Source of the DNA: an uncultured Lachnospiraceae bacterium
GTDB taxonomy: Bacteria > Bacillota > Clostridia > Lachnospirales > Lachnospiraceae
Assembly: GCA_910578555.1 (NCBI GenBank)
Contig: CAJTPS010000005.1
Span: forward strand, 155,204 to 219,203
Direction of reading: 5' to 3'
DNA: 64,000 nucleotides
Shown here: in pieces, positions 7,175 through 16,192 of the stretch
Layout: every line of letters begins with the position of its first letter
Numbering within the stretch: the stretch's first letter is position 1
Notes under the pieces: model-generated
What the model was told of the DNA's origin: nothing
Seen by the model: only the letters and a program-made list of their open reading frames with translations
Databases searched by the model: none
Program-made: the position numbers and the translations under genes

Positions 7175-10081
7175 TTAATCTGCGTTAATCGCACCGCCCT
7201 CTAATTCGCTGGCAGTTCCGGTAATGATTTCGCTCTCATCTTTCAGTCCGTAATAAAATGCATAGACATCTTTCGCAATCTGTGCGCTGTAATCCGAAGT
7301 ATAGCCGTGCGCCACGCGTACCGTGACAGATATCTCCGGATCATCATAGGGTGCGTAGCTGATAAAGAGCGCATGGTTCGGACGGTTCCGGTCTTCCTGT
7401 GCCGTACCGGTCTTACCCGCAACATCCACGTCAAGATCATCGTAATATCTCTTTCCTTCTATTACTCTGCGCATACCCGTGTGTATCGCATTCCAATACT
7501 CGAAATCCATATCAATGGTGTTACGTACCTTCGCCTGATTATCTTCAATCAGATTGCTGTTGTGGTCTTCTATTTTGTCTACTAATGTTAAATTATAACA
7601 TGTTCCGCTGTTGGCAACAGTTGTAACATATCGCGCAAGCCCGACCGTTGTATAGTTATTGCTGCCGTGACCGATCGCCGAACGGACACCGTCCTTATCG
7701 GATACCTCCGGGGCATATTCCTCAATCTCCACACCGGAGGTCTCTGTCAGACCATACAGATCTGCAGCCCTAGCCAGTTTGTTCAGTGCGACATCGCTGT
7801 TGTATGTGTCCCCGACAATCCCGAGACGATAGCCGACCTCGTAGAAGAAACAGTTACAGGAACGCTGTATGCCGCCGGTGACGTCCAAAGAGCCGTGTGC
7901 TCCCGGGTAAATATGACATCTCGGACTTTGCGTCCCGGAATCAATCTTATCAAAAATACCTGTGCAGGTGATTGTCTCCGTCGTCGAAATCACGCCTTCC
8001 GTCAGACCTACCGTAGCGGAAAGCGGCTTAAACGTAGATCCGGGCGCTGTTCTCTGTTGTGTCGCATAATTTAAAAGCGGATAGGACAGGTCTTTGTTCA
8101 GACTCGCAAAATATGCGGCGTTTACACCGTTTGCCATCTTATTATTATCATAACTCGGATAAGACACGAGCGCCAGTACATCTCCGGTTTTTATATCCGT
8201 GATTACAATAGAACCCGAATAAGGATCAAGTGCGAGCTGTGCAGGCGTAATATCCAGATTCTCGATGCGGCTGCACATAAAGGCATACGGGGTTATGCTT
8301 CCGGCTTCAAACTGCGCAAGTTCTTCCTCCGGCGGCTCGACTGCGTTCTGCTCAAGTAGGAGCTGGCAGATCTGCCGTCCTGTCACCTCGTCATTATTAA
8401 TCATATAGCGGTACATGCGCTTATCAAAATCACTGTCTGTATCCAACTGTGCAAAGATATAATCCATGATCTTATGATAGATTTCGACGGAGTCGGAATA
8501 ACGTGAGTCGATCGCAAGCGCAGACACATCGACCCAGTTCTGGGCAATCACATAATTCAGATATTCATTTAAGCTGATCACCTCATCCGTCGTCCACGCG
8601 ATATAGGTAGGATCATTCCGGTCGATCGCGGAGCGCATGATAATCTCTTTTCTGTAAAGCATGGATACAATATAACTCTCGTAATTCTGATATTCTTCCG
8701 TCAGATTTTCATAAGGCGTACAGGTCTCTTCCATCTCGGCCCGCAGTGTAGCGAACACCCGCGATTTCTTATCCAGGTATGTTTCCCGGACGAGCCGCTC
8801 CGTCTCTCCGGCATGGGCAGAATCAAAATGTGAGGTGTCGATAACATTATTGTTGATACATGCAAAATAAACATCATAGATCGGAATCGGAATATTACCG
8901 CCGCTTCCGCCCTCCGGCGGACGATACTCTCTGATATTTTCAATCTTATCCAGAAGAATGCCGGCAAGCTTGGACTCCAGGATATGATAACAGGTGCGCT
9001 GCAGATCTGAATCAATCGTAAGATAAATATCGTTTCCGGCAATTGATTCCACTCTGTCATGGGTCTCGATCACCTTACCGAGGTTATCCACATAGACCGT
9101 CTCCGAGCCTTTCTGACCCTGCAGCTGCCGTTCCATGGAAGACTCGATTCCTGACTTGCCGACGGTATCATTCAGATCATAAGTCTCATCGATCTCCTGC
9201 AGTGCCTTTAATTCCTCCGTATCAACTTTACCGGTATAACCAAGAATCTGAGAGAAATAAACGCTGTCGTTATACTTGCGGATCGTGCCCTCGGCGATCG
9301 AAACTCCCGGCAGTTCATCTGCATTCTCCATCACCACGGCAACTGTTTTCTCTGAAACGTTGTTTGCAACCGTGGTCGCTATATATTTCTGATAATTGTT
9401 GGCGCTCATGGCATAGCGGATCGTAATGATCTTAAGCACTTCCTCCCTGGTATAGCCGTATCCGGCCTCAAAAGTAGAGGAGTCATCCTCCACTGTGCAG
9501 GCGCCGATGCCGTAACGGGAAGACGGTTTTGTGCCGCAAAGATATTTGATTACCTCATCCGCCGTGGCTGCCTTCTCGGCCGGTTCCAGTTCATCGATCG
9601 TGGGATAACCATAAATATCCGCCAGAAAACGCAGAAGCTGTGTTCCTTCCACATTAAACTGATAGTTGCCGCTCTTGTCCAGCACAATATGAAAATCACT
9701 GATGATCTGGTCACCGTTTTGCTCGATCATCCTGATCAGTCGGCTGATCGTATGATTCAGTTCGGCATTTTTGTTTTTACCGGACTCATACACATCCTCT
9801 ATCGTGACCGAATATGCCAGTTCATTAAATGCGAGCAGGTTGCCGTTGCGATCCAGAATATTTCCCCTCGTGGGAAGAATGGTGCGTTCCTTCGTGATGC
9901 TCAGCTGGAAATTGTTATAGTACTCTTCCCCGTGGACGATCTGTAACTGGAAGATCGTGTAGATCAGATAACCGCCCATACCGAACAGCACACATACAAG
10001 CACAAGCAGTCTGGAGGTGATCATATTCATGAAGTTTTCTTTGAATTGTTCCAGTATATGGTCAAACAAACTTTTTGCCAC
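7175..10081 (-). CDS. mrdA: Penicillin-binding protein 2 (elongasome transpeptidase)
   Basis: A class B PBP of 964-968 residues, with one N-terminal membrane segment (about 21-42), a dimerisation domain and a C-terminal transpeptidase. The active-site motifs are PGSTFKPL (Ser-x-x-Lys, about residue 680), SCN in QRSCNCFF, and GKTGTAQ (about 890). It cross-links peptidoglycan with RodA as partner. It is longer than the roughly 600-700 residues of typical PBP2 because of an insertion around residues 380-570. The start is unclear: GTG at 10081 abuts AAGGAG, whereas TTG at 10069 lies 11 bases after it. The gene overlaps mreD. Confidence 0.94.
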   Translation of the reverse strand: MAKSLFDHILEQFKENFMNMITSRLLVLVCVLFGMGGYLIYTIFQLQIVHGEEYYNNFQLSITKERTILPTRGNILDRNGNLLAFNELAYSVTIEDVYESGKNKNAELNHTISRLIRMIEQNGDQIISDFHIVLDKSGNYQFNVEGTQLLRFLADIYGYPTIDELEPAEKAATADEVIKYLCGTKPSSRYGIGACTVEDDSSTFEAGYGYTREEVLKIITIRYAMSANNYQKYIATTVANNVSEKTVAVVMENADELPGVSIAEGTIRKYNDSVYFSQILGYTGKVDTEELKALQEIDETYDLNDTVGKSGIESSMERQLQGQKGSETVYVDNLGKVIETHDRVESIAGNDIYLTIDSDLQRTCYHILESKLAGILLDKIENIREYRPPEGGSGGNIPIPIYDVYFACINNNVIDTSHFDSAHAGETERLVRETYLDKKSRVFATLRAEMEETCTPYENLTEEYQNYESYIVSMLYRKEIIMRSAIDRNDPTYIAWTTDEVISLNEYLNYVIAQNWVDVSALAIDSRYSDSVEIYHKIMDYIFAQLDTDSDFDKRMYRYMINNDEVTGRQICQLLLEQNAVEPPEEELAQFEAGSITPYAFMCSRIENLDITPAQLALDPYSGSIVITDIKTGDVLALVSYPSYDNNKMANGVNAAYFASLNKDLSYPLLNYATQQRTAPGSTFKPLSATVGLTEGVISTTETITCTGIFDKIDSGTQSPRCHIYPGAHGSLDVTGGIQRSCNCFFYEVGYRLGIVGDTYNSDVALNKLARAADLYGLTETSGVEIEEYAPEVSDKDGVRSAIGHGSNNYTTVGLARYVTTVANSGTCYNLTLVDKIEDHNSNLIEDNQAKVRNTIDMDFEYWNAIHTGMRRVIEGKRYYDDLDVDVAGKTGTAQEDRNRPNHALFISYAPYDDPEISVTVRVAHGYTSDYSAQIAKDVYAFYYGLKDESEIITGTASELEGGAINAD

Positions 10082-10580
10082 TCCTTAGTTCACTGCGCTC
10101 CAGTCCGGTATTGATCCAGAGTATGAGCGGATACAGAAATATTGTTACAACGATCGTATACACGATCTCCGGTAGAATAATTTGCATAAAATAATAACCA
10201 AATTCAAATCTGCTGCGCAGCAGGAACATGATCACATAGCAGACCAGACCGTAGAAGCAGTCACTGCCGAGAATCAGTGCGATCGGCAGCTTAATATCCT
10301 GCGGATAAAAGATTGCGCTGAACTTGCCGTTCATATAGCCGATGTACATGTACACAAGTGCATAAAACCCTATGGTGTTTCCGAAAAAAATGTCTACCAG
10401 TATGCCGCAGAAAAAACCGATCAAAAGTCCGGTCTTTTCCCCGCGCATGAATCCGAAGGAAGCAGTCAGGACAATCAGCAGGTTGGGAACGATTCCGCCG
10501 AACGCCAGCGAATGAAACACCGTACACTGCAGCAGGAAACATATGAAAATCAAAACCGTAGTAATCAGAAAACGCTTCAT
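10062..10580 (-). CDS. mreD: Rod shape-determining membrane protein MreD
   Basis: A 172-residue protein with about five membrane segments and the FGGIVPNLLIVLTASFGFMRGEKTGLLIGFFCG signature typical of MreD. It is an integral-membrane partner of MreC and PBP2 in the elongasome. TTAGGAGAG precedes the ATG. Its last codons overlap the first codons of mrdA. Upstream, a 157-base gap to mreC holds a MITE-like repeat, unusual inside an mre operon. Confidence 0.93.
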   Translation of the reverse strand: MKRFLITTVLIFICFLLQCTVFHSLAFGGIVPNLLIVLTASFGFMRGEKTGLLIGFFCGILVDIFFGNTIGFYALVYMYIGYMNGKFSAIFYPQDIKLPIALILGSDCFYGLVCYVIMFLLRSRFEFGYYFMQIILPEIVYTIVVTIFLYPLILWINTGLERSELRSGKKFV

Positions 10581-10595
10581 GACACTCTCCTAATC

Positions 10596-10735
10596 GTAAC
10601 ATTTCAGCCTACGGCTTCACTGTCACGCCTGATGCACACAAAATGCTCCAAAGTCGCATTTTGGCGCCTGCACAACTCGCAAAATCGCACAGAGAGCGAT
10701 TTTACTCGCGGAATAGTATAAGGCTTAACTGTAAC
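10596..10735. repeat. MITE-like element with short inverted ends, copy 1
   Basis: A 140-bp segment begins GTAACATTTCAGCC and ends GGCTTAACTGTAAC, which are inverted repeats with 11 of 14 matching positions. Inside lie an AGCC-TAC-GGCT hairpin, a CAAAATG / CATTTTG hairpin and a perfect AAAATCGC / GCGATTTT hairpin (10681-10703). A similar arrangement of ends and AGCC hairpin occurs at 59496-59605. It fills almost the whole gap between mreC and mreD. Confidence 0.6.
10676..10720 (+). repeat. Hairpin module shared with 62878-62930
   Basis: AAAATCGC, seven bases, GCGATTTT, followed by ACT.GCGGAAT and GTATA. The same ordered words occur at 62878-62930 (CAAAATCGCAT, ATGATTTTACTGGCGGAAT, TAGTAT), so the module is dispersed independently of the surrounding element. 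Confidence 0.6.
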
Positions 10736-10737
10736 CC

Positions 10738-11607
10738 CTAATCTTCTATGGACTGTTTCAACTGCATAATGACAAGCACTTCTTCCAGATGTTCAAAGTC
10801 TACTGCCGGCGTAACATATCCGGACTTCGTCAGATTATTGGCATCCTGATTGATCGTACTGATATAACCGACCAGAATCCCAGGCAGATACTTATCGCTG
10901 ATATTGGAGGTCACGATCTTATCGCCCTCCACGACTACATTATCACTGTCTACCAACTGTCCGAATTCAATCACGCCGGAGGCGTAGAGCTTCAGATTTC
11001 CCGAAACAATCATATTGTCAGAACTCGACAGCACCATAGCGCTCACGTTAGAATCGTCCGCAATGATCGCCTTCACCTTCGACCAGTTCGGCCCGACATC
11101 CACAATACGTCCTACCAGACCGCTGCCCGCCATTACGTTCATATCAACGGCGATACCGTCCTTTGCCCCTTTATTGATTACAAAAGAATAAAACCAGTTG
11201 CCGCTGTCTCTTGCAATGATACGGGCGCCGGTCTTTTGATACTCGTCATATTGGGCATCCAGGCTGTACAGTTCTCTCAGATTCGTCAGTTCATAGCGAT
11301 CCTGCTGCAGTCTCGTATTTTCAATCGTCAGTTCGTCCACCTGCTGCTTCAGATTCTCGTTCTCTGCAATCAAATCCCTGATCTGCACCAGTTCCTCGGA
11401 ACGGTTCGCCAGCCAGCTCCCCACACTGCTGATGCCCTCCTCGAAGGGAACCACCGTGTATCCCGCCACCGCGCTTAAAGGTCCGCTGAACACTGTGGTG
11501 TTAAACGTAAGCAGTACCATGCCGGTGCAGAGGATTGTTAAAATAAAAAGGAGATATTTACCTGGTAACGTAAATTTCTCTCCTTTTCTCTTTACGATTG
11601 GACTCAT
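10738..11607 (-). CDS. mreC: Rod shape-determining protein MreC
   Basis: A 289-residue protein with an N-terminal membrane segment (about 17-37), a coiled coil around residues 65-110 (ENLKQQVDELTIENTRLQQDR) and a C-terminal beta domain with NKGAKDGIAVDMNVM and GLVGRI, as in MreC. It sits outside the membrane and links MreB, MreD and PBP2. The ATG overlaps the mreB stop (ATGA), so translation is coupled. AAGGAATGAG from the end of mreB serves as ribosome site. Confidence 0.94.
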   Translation of the reverse strand: MSPIVKRKGEKFTLPGKYLLFILTILCTGMVLLTFNTTVFSGPLSAVAGYTVVPFEEGISSVGSWLANRSEELVQIRDLIAENENLKQQVDELTIENTRLQQDRYELTNLRELYSLDAQYDEYQKTGARIIARDSGNWFYSFVINKGAKDGIAVDMNVMAGSGLVGRIVDVGPNWSKVKAIIADDSNVSAMVLSSSDNMIVSGNLKLYASGVIEFGQLVDSDNVVVEGDKIVTSNISDKYLPGILVGYISTINQDANNLTKSGYVTPAVDFEHLEEVLVIMQLKQSIED

Positions 11608-12614
11608 TTACTCATTCCTTCTATTGCATAAGCTACGGATTTATAATTGTCATCGTTAATGATCTTCGCGAGCCCAAGCGCTACACTGGTCATCGGATTC
11701 TCAGACACATTGACTTTCAGCCCCGTTCCCTTGCTCATTAAGCGGGCAAGGTTACTCACCTGTGAAGCGCCGCCTGTCAGATAGATGCCGTGGCGGTAGA
11801 TATCCGCCGCCAGTTCGGGCGGCGTACGCTCTAAGATCACCTTAATATTGTCAATAATCGTGTTAAAATACTCTGTCAGGCAGTCATCCACAAGTGCGGT
11901 AGGAATCTCGCGCTCCACCGGAAGTCCGGTGACAATATCCCTGCCGTACACAAGTGCGCCCAGACGCTGCTCTTCCAGATCAAGAAGCGATATTTTCACT
12001 ACTTCCGCGGTTTTACCGCCGATAATCAGACTGTACTCCCGGCGAATCGCCGCTTTGATCGCATCGTCAAACTTACGTCCGCCGACCTTGATCAGCCGGC
12101 TGAGCACGATGCCGCCGAGTGACAGGATGGAAATTTCCGTCGTGTCAAATCCGACGTTCACGACCAGAACACCCTGTGAGTTCTTAACATCTATGCCAAG
12201 TCCCAGTCCATCCGCCACAGCCTTATCCACAACCATGACTTTCTTAGCCTTGACATTGGATTCCTTGATCAGATCCTTGAACGCGCGTTTCTCTACCTCG
12301 GTCACATCCCATGGTACGGCGATATAATAATCCGCCGGTTTTATGTTGTTCTTCATCAGATCGCCCAGAAAATATCTGACAAGCATCTCCATATTCTGGA
12401 TATCCGCAATCACACCATTGCTCAGGGGATAGGATATGTTAATATTGCTCGGTGCCTTTTCGTACATCTCGAAGGCGGAATCCCCGTATGCAAACAAATT
12501 CCTTTTATTTTCAATGGCAATCATATTCTTCTCGACGAAGACCTCGTCGTCCGAGCGATTATATATTTTGATATTGCTTGTTCCTAAATCAATTCCAAAT
12601 GCATTGTTAGCCAA
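11604..12614 (-). CDS. mreB: Actin-like rod shape protein MreB
   Basis: A 336-residue bacterial actin. Visible motifs: phosphate loop 1 GIDLGTSNIKIY (residues 8-19), AVPWDVTEVEKRAF, phosphate loop 2 VNVGFDTTEISILSLGGIV, and the C-terminal GIYLTGGASQVSNL adenosine motif. It forms the cytoplasmic filaments that orient the elongasome. The start is a TTG at 12614, supported by AGAGGGG eight bases upstream. The divergence from the most conserved MreB sequences (PWDVTEVEKRAF rather than PSGITEVEKRAV) suggests a paralogue, but the mreCD context supports the MreB role. Confidence 0.93.
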   Translation of the reverse strand: MANNAFGIDLGTSNIKIYNRSDDEVFVEKNMIAIENKRNLFAYGDSAFEMYEKAPSNINISYPLSNGVIADIQNMEMLVRYFLGDLMKNNIKPADYYIAVPWDVTEVEKRAFKDLIKESNVKAKKVMVVDKAVADGLGLGIDVKNSQGVLVVNVGFDTTEISILSLGGIVLSRLIKVGGRKFDDAIKAAIRREYSLIIGGKTAEVVKISLLDLEEQRLGALVYGRDIVTGLPVEREIPTALVDDCLTEYFNTIIDNIKVILERTPPELAADIYRHGIYLTGGASQVSNLARLMSKGTGLKVNVSENPMTSVALGLAKIINDDNYKSVAYAIEGMSK

Positions 12615-12619
12615 GGCAG

Positions 12620-13369
12620 CTACCCCTCTCTTTCCTGTAATACACTTTCAAAGCATGACACATCTGTCATCAGATTGCTTTCACGAAAGCTGAAATATTT
12701 ATTATCCCCTATGATAATGTGATCATAAAGCGGTATATCCGTCAGCATACCGATCTGACCGATCCGTTTCGTGACCCGTATATCATTCTCACTCGGCGCC
12801 GGATTCCCGCCCGGATGATTGTGCAGAAGCATGATACCCGCAGCCTGCGCCTGCAGTGCGTGGATGAATATCTCCCTCGGAGATGCTAAAGAAGCGTTCA
12901 CGGTTCCCTTGGAGAGAATCCGCTCTCCGATCAGATGCAGTCCGGAATCCAGCAGTAAAAGCATAATATGCTCCACGCTCTCATGCCGGAAGCGTTCCAT
13001 ATAATAATCCGCGATCGAAGCCGGACTGTGAAAAGAAAGCTTATGCTTGGCTTTTGCCTGCGCCATCCGGGTGGAAAGTTCCGCCACCGTCTTAAGCTGG
13101 ATCGCTTTCACCTTGCCGATCCCGTCAATCTTACACAATTCCTGCAGCGGAATGTGGTACAGTCCCAGCAGTCCGTTTCCGTAACGGGCCGTCTCCGACA
13201 ATACCCTCTCACCCAGTGCACGCGCATTCATGCCGCGCGTACCGGTACGCAGCATGATCGCAAGAAGCTCTGAGTCGGTGAGAGACCTGCTTCCGTAGGA
13301 AATAAATTTCTCATATGGAAGATTCTGCATCCTGTAATACTCATTGTTCTCATACTTGCCTGATTTCAT
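12620..13369 (-). CDS. radC: RadC family JAB-domain protein
   Basis: A 249-residue protein with an N-terminal helix-hairpin-helix part (KIDGIGKVKAIQLK) and a C-terminal JAB/MPN metal-binding domain with HNHPGGNPAPSENDIRVT and the upstream Glu. The biochemical role of RadC is not established; the historical DNA-repair label is doubtful. It lies six bases upstream of mreB, a conserved arrangement in Firmicutes and other bacteria. AAAGAGGTTGA precedes the ATG. Confidence 0.92.
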   Translation of the reverse strand: MKSGKYENNEYYRMQNLPYEKFISYGSRSLTDSELLAIMLRTGTRGMNARALGERVLSETARYGNGLLGLYHIPLQELCKIDGIGKVKAIQLKTVAELSTRMAQAKAKHKLSFHSPASIADYYMERFRHESVEHIMLLLLDSGLHLIGERILSKGTVNASLASPREIFIHALQAQAAGIMLLHNHPGGNPAPSENDIRVTKRIGQIGMLTDIPLYDHIIIGDNKYFSFRESNLMTDVSCFESVLQEREG

Positions 13370-13421
13370 TCAACCTCTTTCCCGACAGCGTTTCTCTCCT
13401 TAAATGACGGGTTAAGAATCG

Positions 13422-13658
13422 TTAAATAAAACGATAGACCACGATCGCGACTGCAATGCCGATTATGCTTGCGATCGTAATTTTGATGGATAATCCGAAC
13501 GTAATGCTGAGAATGCCCAGATCCAATATCAGCGGTGAAGACAATCCGAAAGACTGTCCGTAATTTAACCATGTATTCGGAAAAAGGCTTCCTATAAAAC
13601 CGCCTATGACGATGCCCGCCAGAATCAGCAGAAAACAAGCCCAGTTATTCTTATGCAT
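13422..13658 (-). CDS. DUF4321 small membrane protein
   Basis: A 78-residue protein with two membrane segments (about 6-26 and 44-74) and the pattern WACFLLILAGIVIGGFIG typical of DUF4321. The function is unknown. The ATG at 13658 is preferred to a TTG at 13682 because AAAGGAG lies between them. It is the first gene of the radC-mre-min-rod cluster, suggesting an envelope role, but this is inference only. Confidence 0.8.
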   Translation of the reverse strand: MHKNNWACFLLILAGIVIGGFIGSLFPNTWLNYGQSFGLSSPLILDLGILSITFGLSIKITIASIIGIAVAIVVYRFI

Positions 13659-13690
13659 GCGATCAAGAATCTCCTTTCCCAACGCTCATT

Positions 13691-13719
13691 TTATCACAAG
13701 AGGTTTTTGATGTATACAA
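13691..13719 (-). promoter_or_regulatory. Possible promoter of the DUF4321-radC-mre cluster
   Basis: On the minus strand, TTGTAT (13714-13719), 17 bases, TGATAA (13691-13696), about 33 bases before the DUF4321 start. The minus 10 box is imperfect; an overlapping TAAAAT would give 20-base spacing. Confidence 0.45.
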
Positions 13720-13810
13720 AAATTGGTAAATTTCATAAAAGAATCATAAACACAGAAATTATTTCAGATTATTGAAGATGTCCGTATAACATTATAATGC
13801 TGAAACACAA

Positions 13811-15109
13811 CTATGCCCTGCAAAAATCCGACGTTATAATTTTCTTGTCCACAAGGTTCTGTAAGGTCTTGAGGATGCCGAGTTTCGCGTGCGGGAAGGT
13901 CAGGCCTCCCTGGAAATAAACCGCGTAAGGCGGGGCGATCGGACCGTCTGCGCTGAGTTCTATGGAGGAGCCGGACACAAAGGCGCCTGCCGCCATGATC
14001 ACCTGGGAATCATAGCCGGGCATATCCCAGGGTTCCGGTGTCACGAAGCTGTCCACGGATGCCGCCGCCTGAATCCCCTGACAGAATGCGATGACGCCGT
14101 CCGGCGTTCCGAAGGTGACCGCCTGTATAATGTCATGTCTGCTCTCTGAGCCGTCAGGCACTACGGCAAAACCGGTCTTTTCGTAGACGTTTGCCGCAAA
14201 GATAGCGCCTTTTAAGGCGTTCGCGGTAACCGTCGGCGCTAAGAACAGGCCTTCGTAGAAAGAAGACAGGATGCCAAGCGATGCGCCCACTTCTTTGCCG
14301 AGCCCCGGAGATGTCAGCCGGTATGCGGCATTTTCCACACATTCTCTGGTGCCAGCGATATAACCGCCGATCGGCGCCAGTCCTCCGCCGGGATTCTTGA
14401 TCAGGGAACCGACGATCATGTCCGCCCCCACATCAGTCGGCTCTATGGTTTCCACAAACTCACCGTAACAGTTATCCACCATACAGATCACGTCGGGTTT
14501 CACGCCCTTAATGAATTGAATCAGTTCTCCGATGCGCGCCACCGACAGCGTCGGTCTCGTCTGATACCCCTTGGAACGCTGGATCGTGACAAGCTTTGTC
14601 TTATCGTTTATCGCAGCGCGGATCCCCTCGTAGTCGAAGCCGCCGTCAGCCAGAAGATCTACCTGACTGTAGGAGATTCCGTACTCCTTCAGAGAACCCT
14701 TGGACTCCCTGATCCCGATGACCTCCTCCAGCGTATCATAAGGCTTGCCGACGGGGGACAGCAGTTCGTCGCCCGGACGCAGGTTGCTCATAAGCGCCAG
14801 CGCCAGCGCATGGGTACCGCAGGTGATCTGGGGCCGCACAAGCGCATCTTCTGTGTGAAATAAAGCCGCATAGACTTTCTCCAGCGTATCACGCCCCAGA
14901 TCGTTATAACCGTATCCTGTCGTACCGAGCAGACACGCCTCGCTGACGCTGCACGTCTGCATGGCGCGAATCACTTTCAGCTGATTGTACTCCGCGACGG
15001 CATCGATCTGGCGGAACCGTTCCTGCAGCGAGGCGAGTATCTCCTCGCCGTAGGCATAAACTTCTTCCGATATACCAAATTGTTTGTATTGTTTCTTTAA
15101 ATCAATCAT
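13811..15109 (-). CDS. Methionine gamma-lyase-like PLP enzyme (YnbB family)
   Basis: A 432-residue protein of the PLP-dependent Met_gamma_lyase family, sometimes called aluminium resistance protein. The likely PLP lysine lies in SLIKNPGGG, and TTGYGYNDLGRDTLE and CMVDNCYGEFVE are family hallmarks. Known members are fold-type I lyases; the physiological substrate is unproven, so I do not assign methionine specifically. It lies 51 bases after miaA on the same strand. Confidence 0.88.
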   Translation of the reverse strand: MIDLKKQYKQFGISEEVYAYGEEILASLQERFRQIDAVAEYNQLKVIRAMQTCSVSEACLLGTTGYGYNDLGRDTLEKVYAALFHTEDALVRPQITCGTHALALALMSNLRPGDELLSPVGKPYDTLEEVIGIRESKGSLKEYGISYSQVDLLADGGFDYEGIRAAINDKTKLVTIQRSKGYQTRPTLSVARIGELIQFIKGVKPDVICMVDNCYGEFVETIEPTDVGADMIVGSLIKNPGGGLAPIGGYIAGTRECVENAAYRLTSPGLGKEVGASLGILSSFYEGLFLAPTVTANALKGAIFAANVYEKTGFAVVPDGSESRHDIIQAVTFGTPDGVIAFCQGIQAAASVDSFVTPEPWDMPGYDSQVIMAAGAFVSGSSIELSADGPIAPPYAVYFQGGLTFPHAKLGILKTLQNLVDKKIITSDFCRA

Positions 15110-15160
15110 TTTCTATCCCTTTGTCCTCGTGTTCATTTTTCACGGTATCTGTTCATGTTT

Positions 15161-16192
15161 TCAGACAATAATATTTCTCTCCCGTAATACTGACAGGATA
15201 AACTCTAACAGCAGATTATGGATCAGCGTCTCGTCATAGTCGACTTCCGGCTTCTCCAGCCAGATCACATCCCGCTCCCGTCGAAACCATGTGAGCTGCC
15301 GCTTGGCAAAATGTCTTGTGTCGCGCTTGATCCGGTATACCGCCTCCTCCAGCGTGCTTCGGCCTTCCAGATAATCAATGATCTCCTTATAGCCGAGCCC
15401 CTGCATGGACACCATGTCTCTTGTACAGCCGCGTGCAAGCAGTCCGGACACTTCCTCCACCAGTCCCAGTTCCATCATGACATCGACCCGCTGTTCGATC
15501 TTCTGGTACAGTCTTGACCGGTCATCGCTGATCACAAAATATATAAAGTGATACGGGGAGGTGTTTTCCCGCTGTAACTTATTATGCTCTGATATTTTCA
15601 TACCCGTCTTTTCGTAAAATTCTATGGCGCGGATCACCCGCTTGACATTATTCGCGTGGATCACCTCGCAGGATTCCGGATCGATCTGCTGAAGCCGCGC
15701 AAAGAGCGCCTCGCTGCCCTGTGCTGCCGCGATCTGTTCCAGTTCCCCCCGCAATGCCGTATCTTCGTCATTCTCCGTAAAGTCAATATCATACAGAAGC
15801 GCCTGTATATAGAAACCGGTGCCGCCTGCGACGATCGGGATATGTCCCCGTCCGTAGATGCCCTGCAGTGCCTCTTTCGCCATCTTCTGAAAAAGGACCA
15901 CATTAAATTCTTCCGTCGGTTCCAGTACGTCGATCAGGTGATGGCGTATTCCTTCCATCTGATCCGGCATAATTTTGGCGGAACCGATATCCATATGGCG
16001 GTACACCTGCATGGAATCTGCCGAAATAATCTCTCCGCCGATGCGCTTTGCCAGTTCGATGGAAAGTGCGGATTTGCCCGCGGCGGTCGGCCCGGTCAGG
16101 ATAATCAGGGGCGGCCTTTCGCTCGTTTGTTTCTCCAAAAAGCTGTTTACTTTATCTTCCGGGTCGTTATTTGTTCCGACAGTCTGTTTCAT
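15161..16192 (-). CDS. miaA: tRNA dimethylallyltransferase MiaA
   Basis: A 343-residue enzyme that adds dimethylallyl to N6 of A37 in tRNAs reading U-starting codons. The P-loop is GPTAAGKSALSIELA (about 34-48), followed by EIISADSMQVYRHMDIGSAK and the DTRHFAKRQLTWFRRE motif near the C-terminus. The ATG shares its A with the mutL stop (TAATG), so the genes are translationally coupled. MiaB, which acts next on the same base, is encoded at 20995-22440, with mutS and mutL between. Confidence 0.96.
   Translation of the reverse strand: MKQTVGTNNDPEDKVNSFLEKQTSERPPLIILTGPTAAGKSALSIELAKRIGGEIISADSMQVYRHMDIGSAKIMPDQMEGIRHHLIDVLEPTEEFNVVLFQKMAKEALQGIYGRGHIPIVAGGTGFYIQALLYDIDFTENDEDTALRGELEQIAAAQGSEALFARLQQIDPESCEVIHANNVKRVIRAIEFYEKTGMKISEHNKLQRENTSPYHFIYFVISDDRSRLYQKIEQRVDVMMELGLVEEVSGLLARGCTRDMVSMQGLGYKEIIDYLEGRSTLEEAVYRIKRDTRHFAKRQLTWFRRERDVIWLEKPEVDYDETLIHNLLLEFILSVLRERNIIV

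Noticed and set aside
13683..13810. Terminator after the methionine gamma-lyase-like gene
   Set aside because: Only short AT-rich palindromes are present, with no GC stem and T run.
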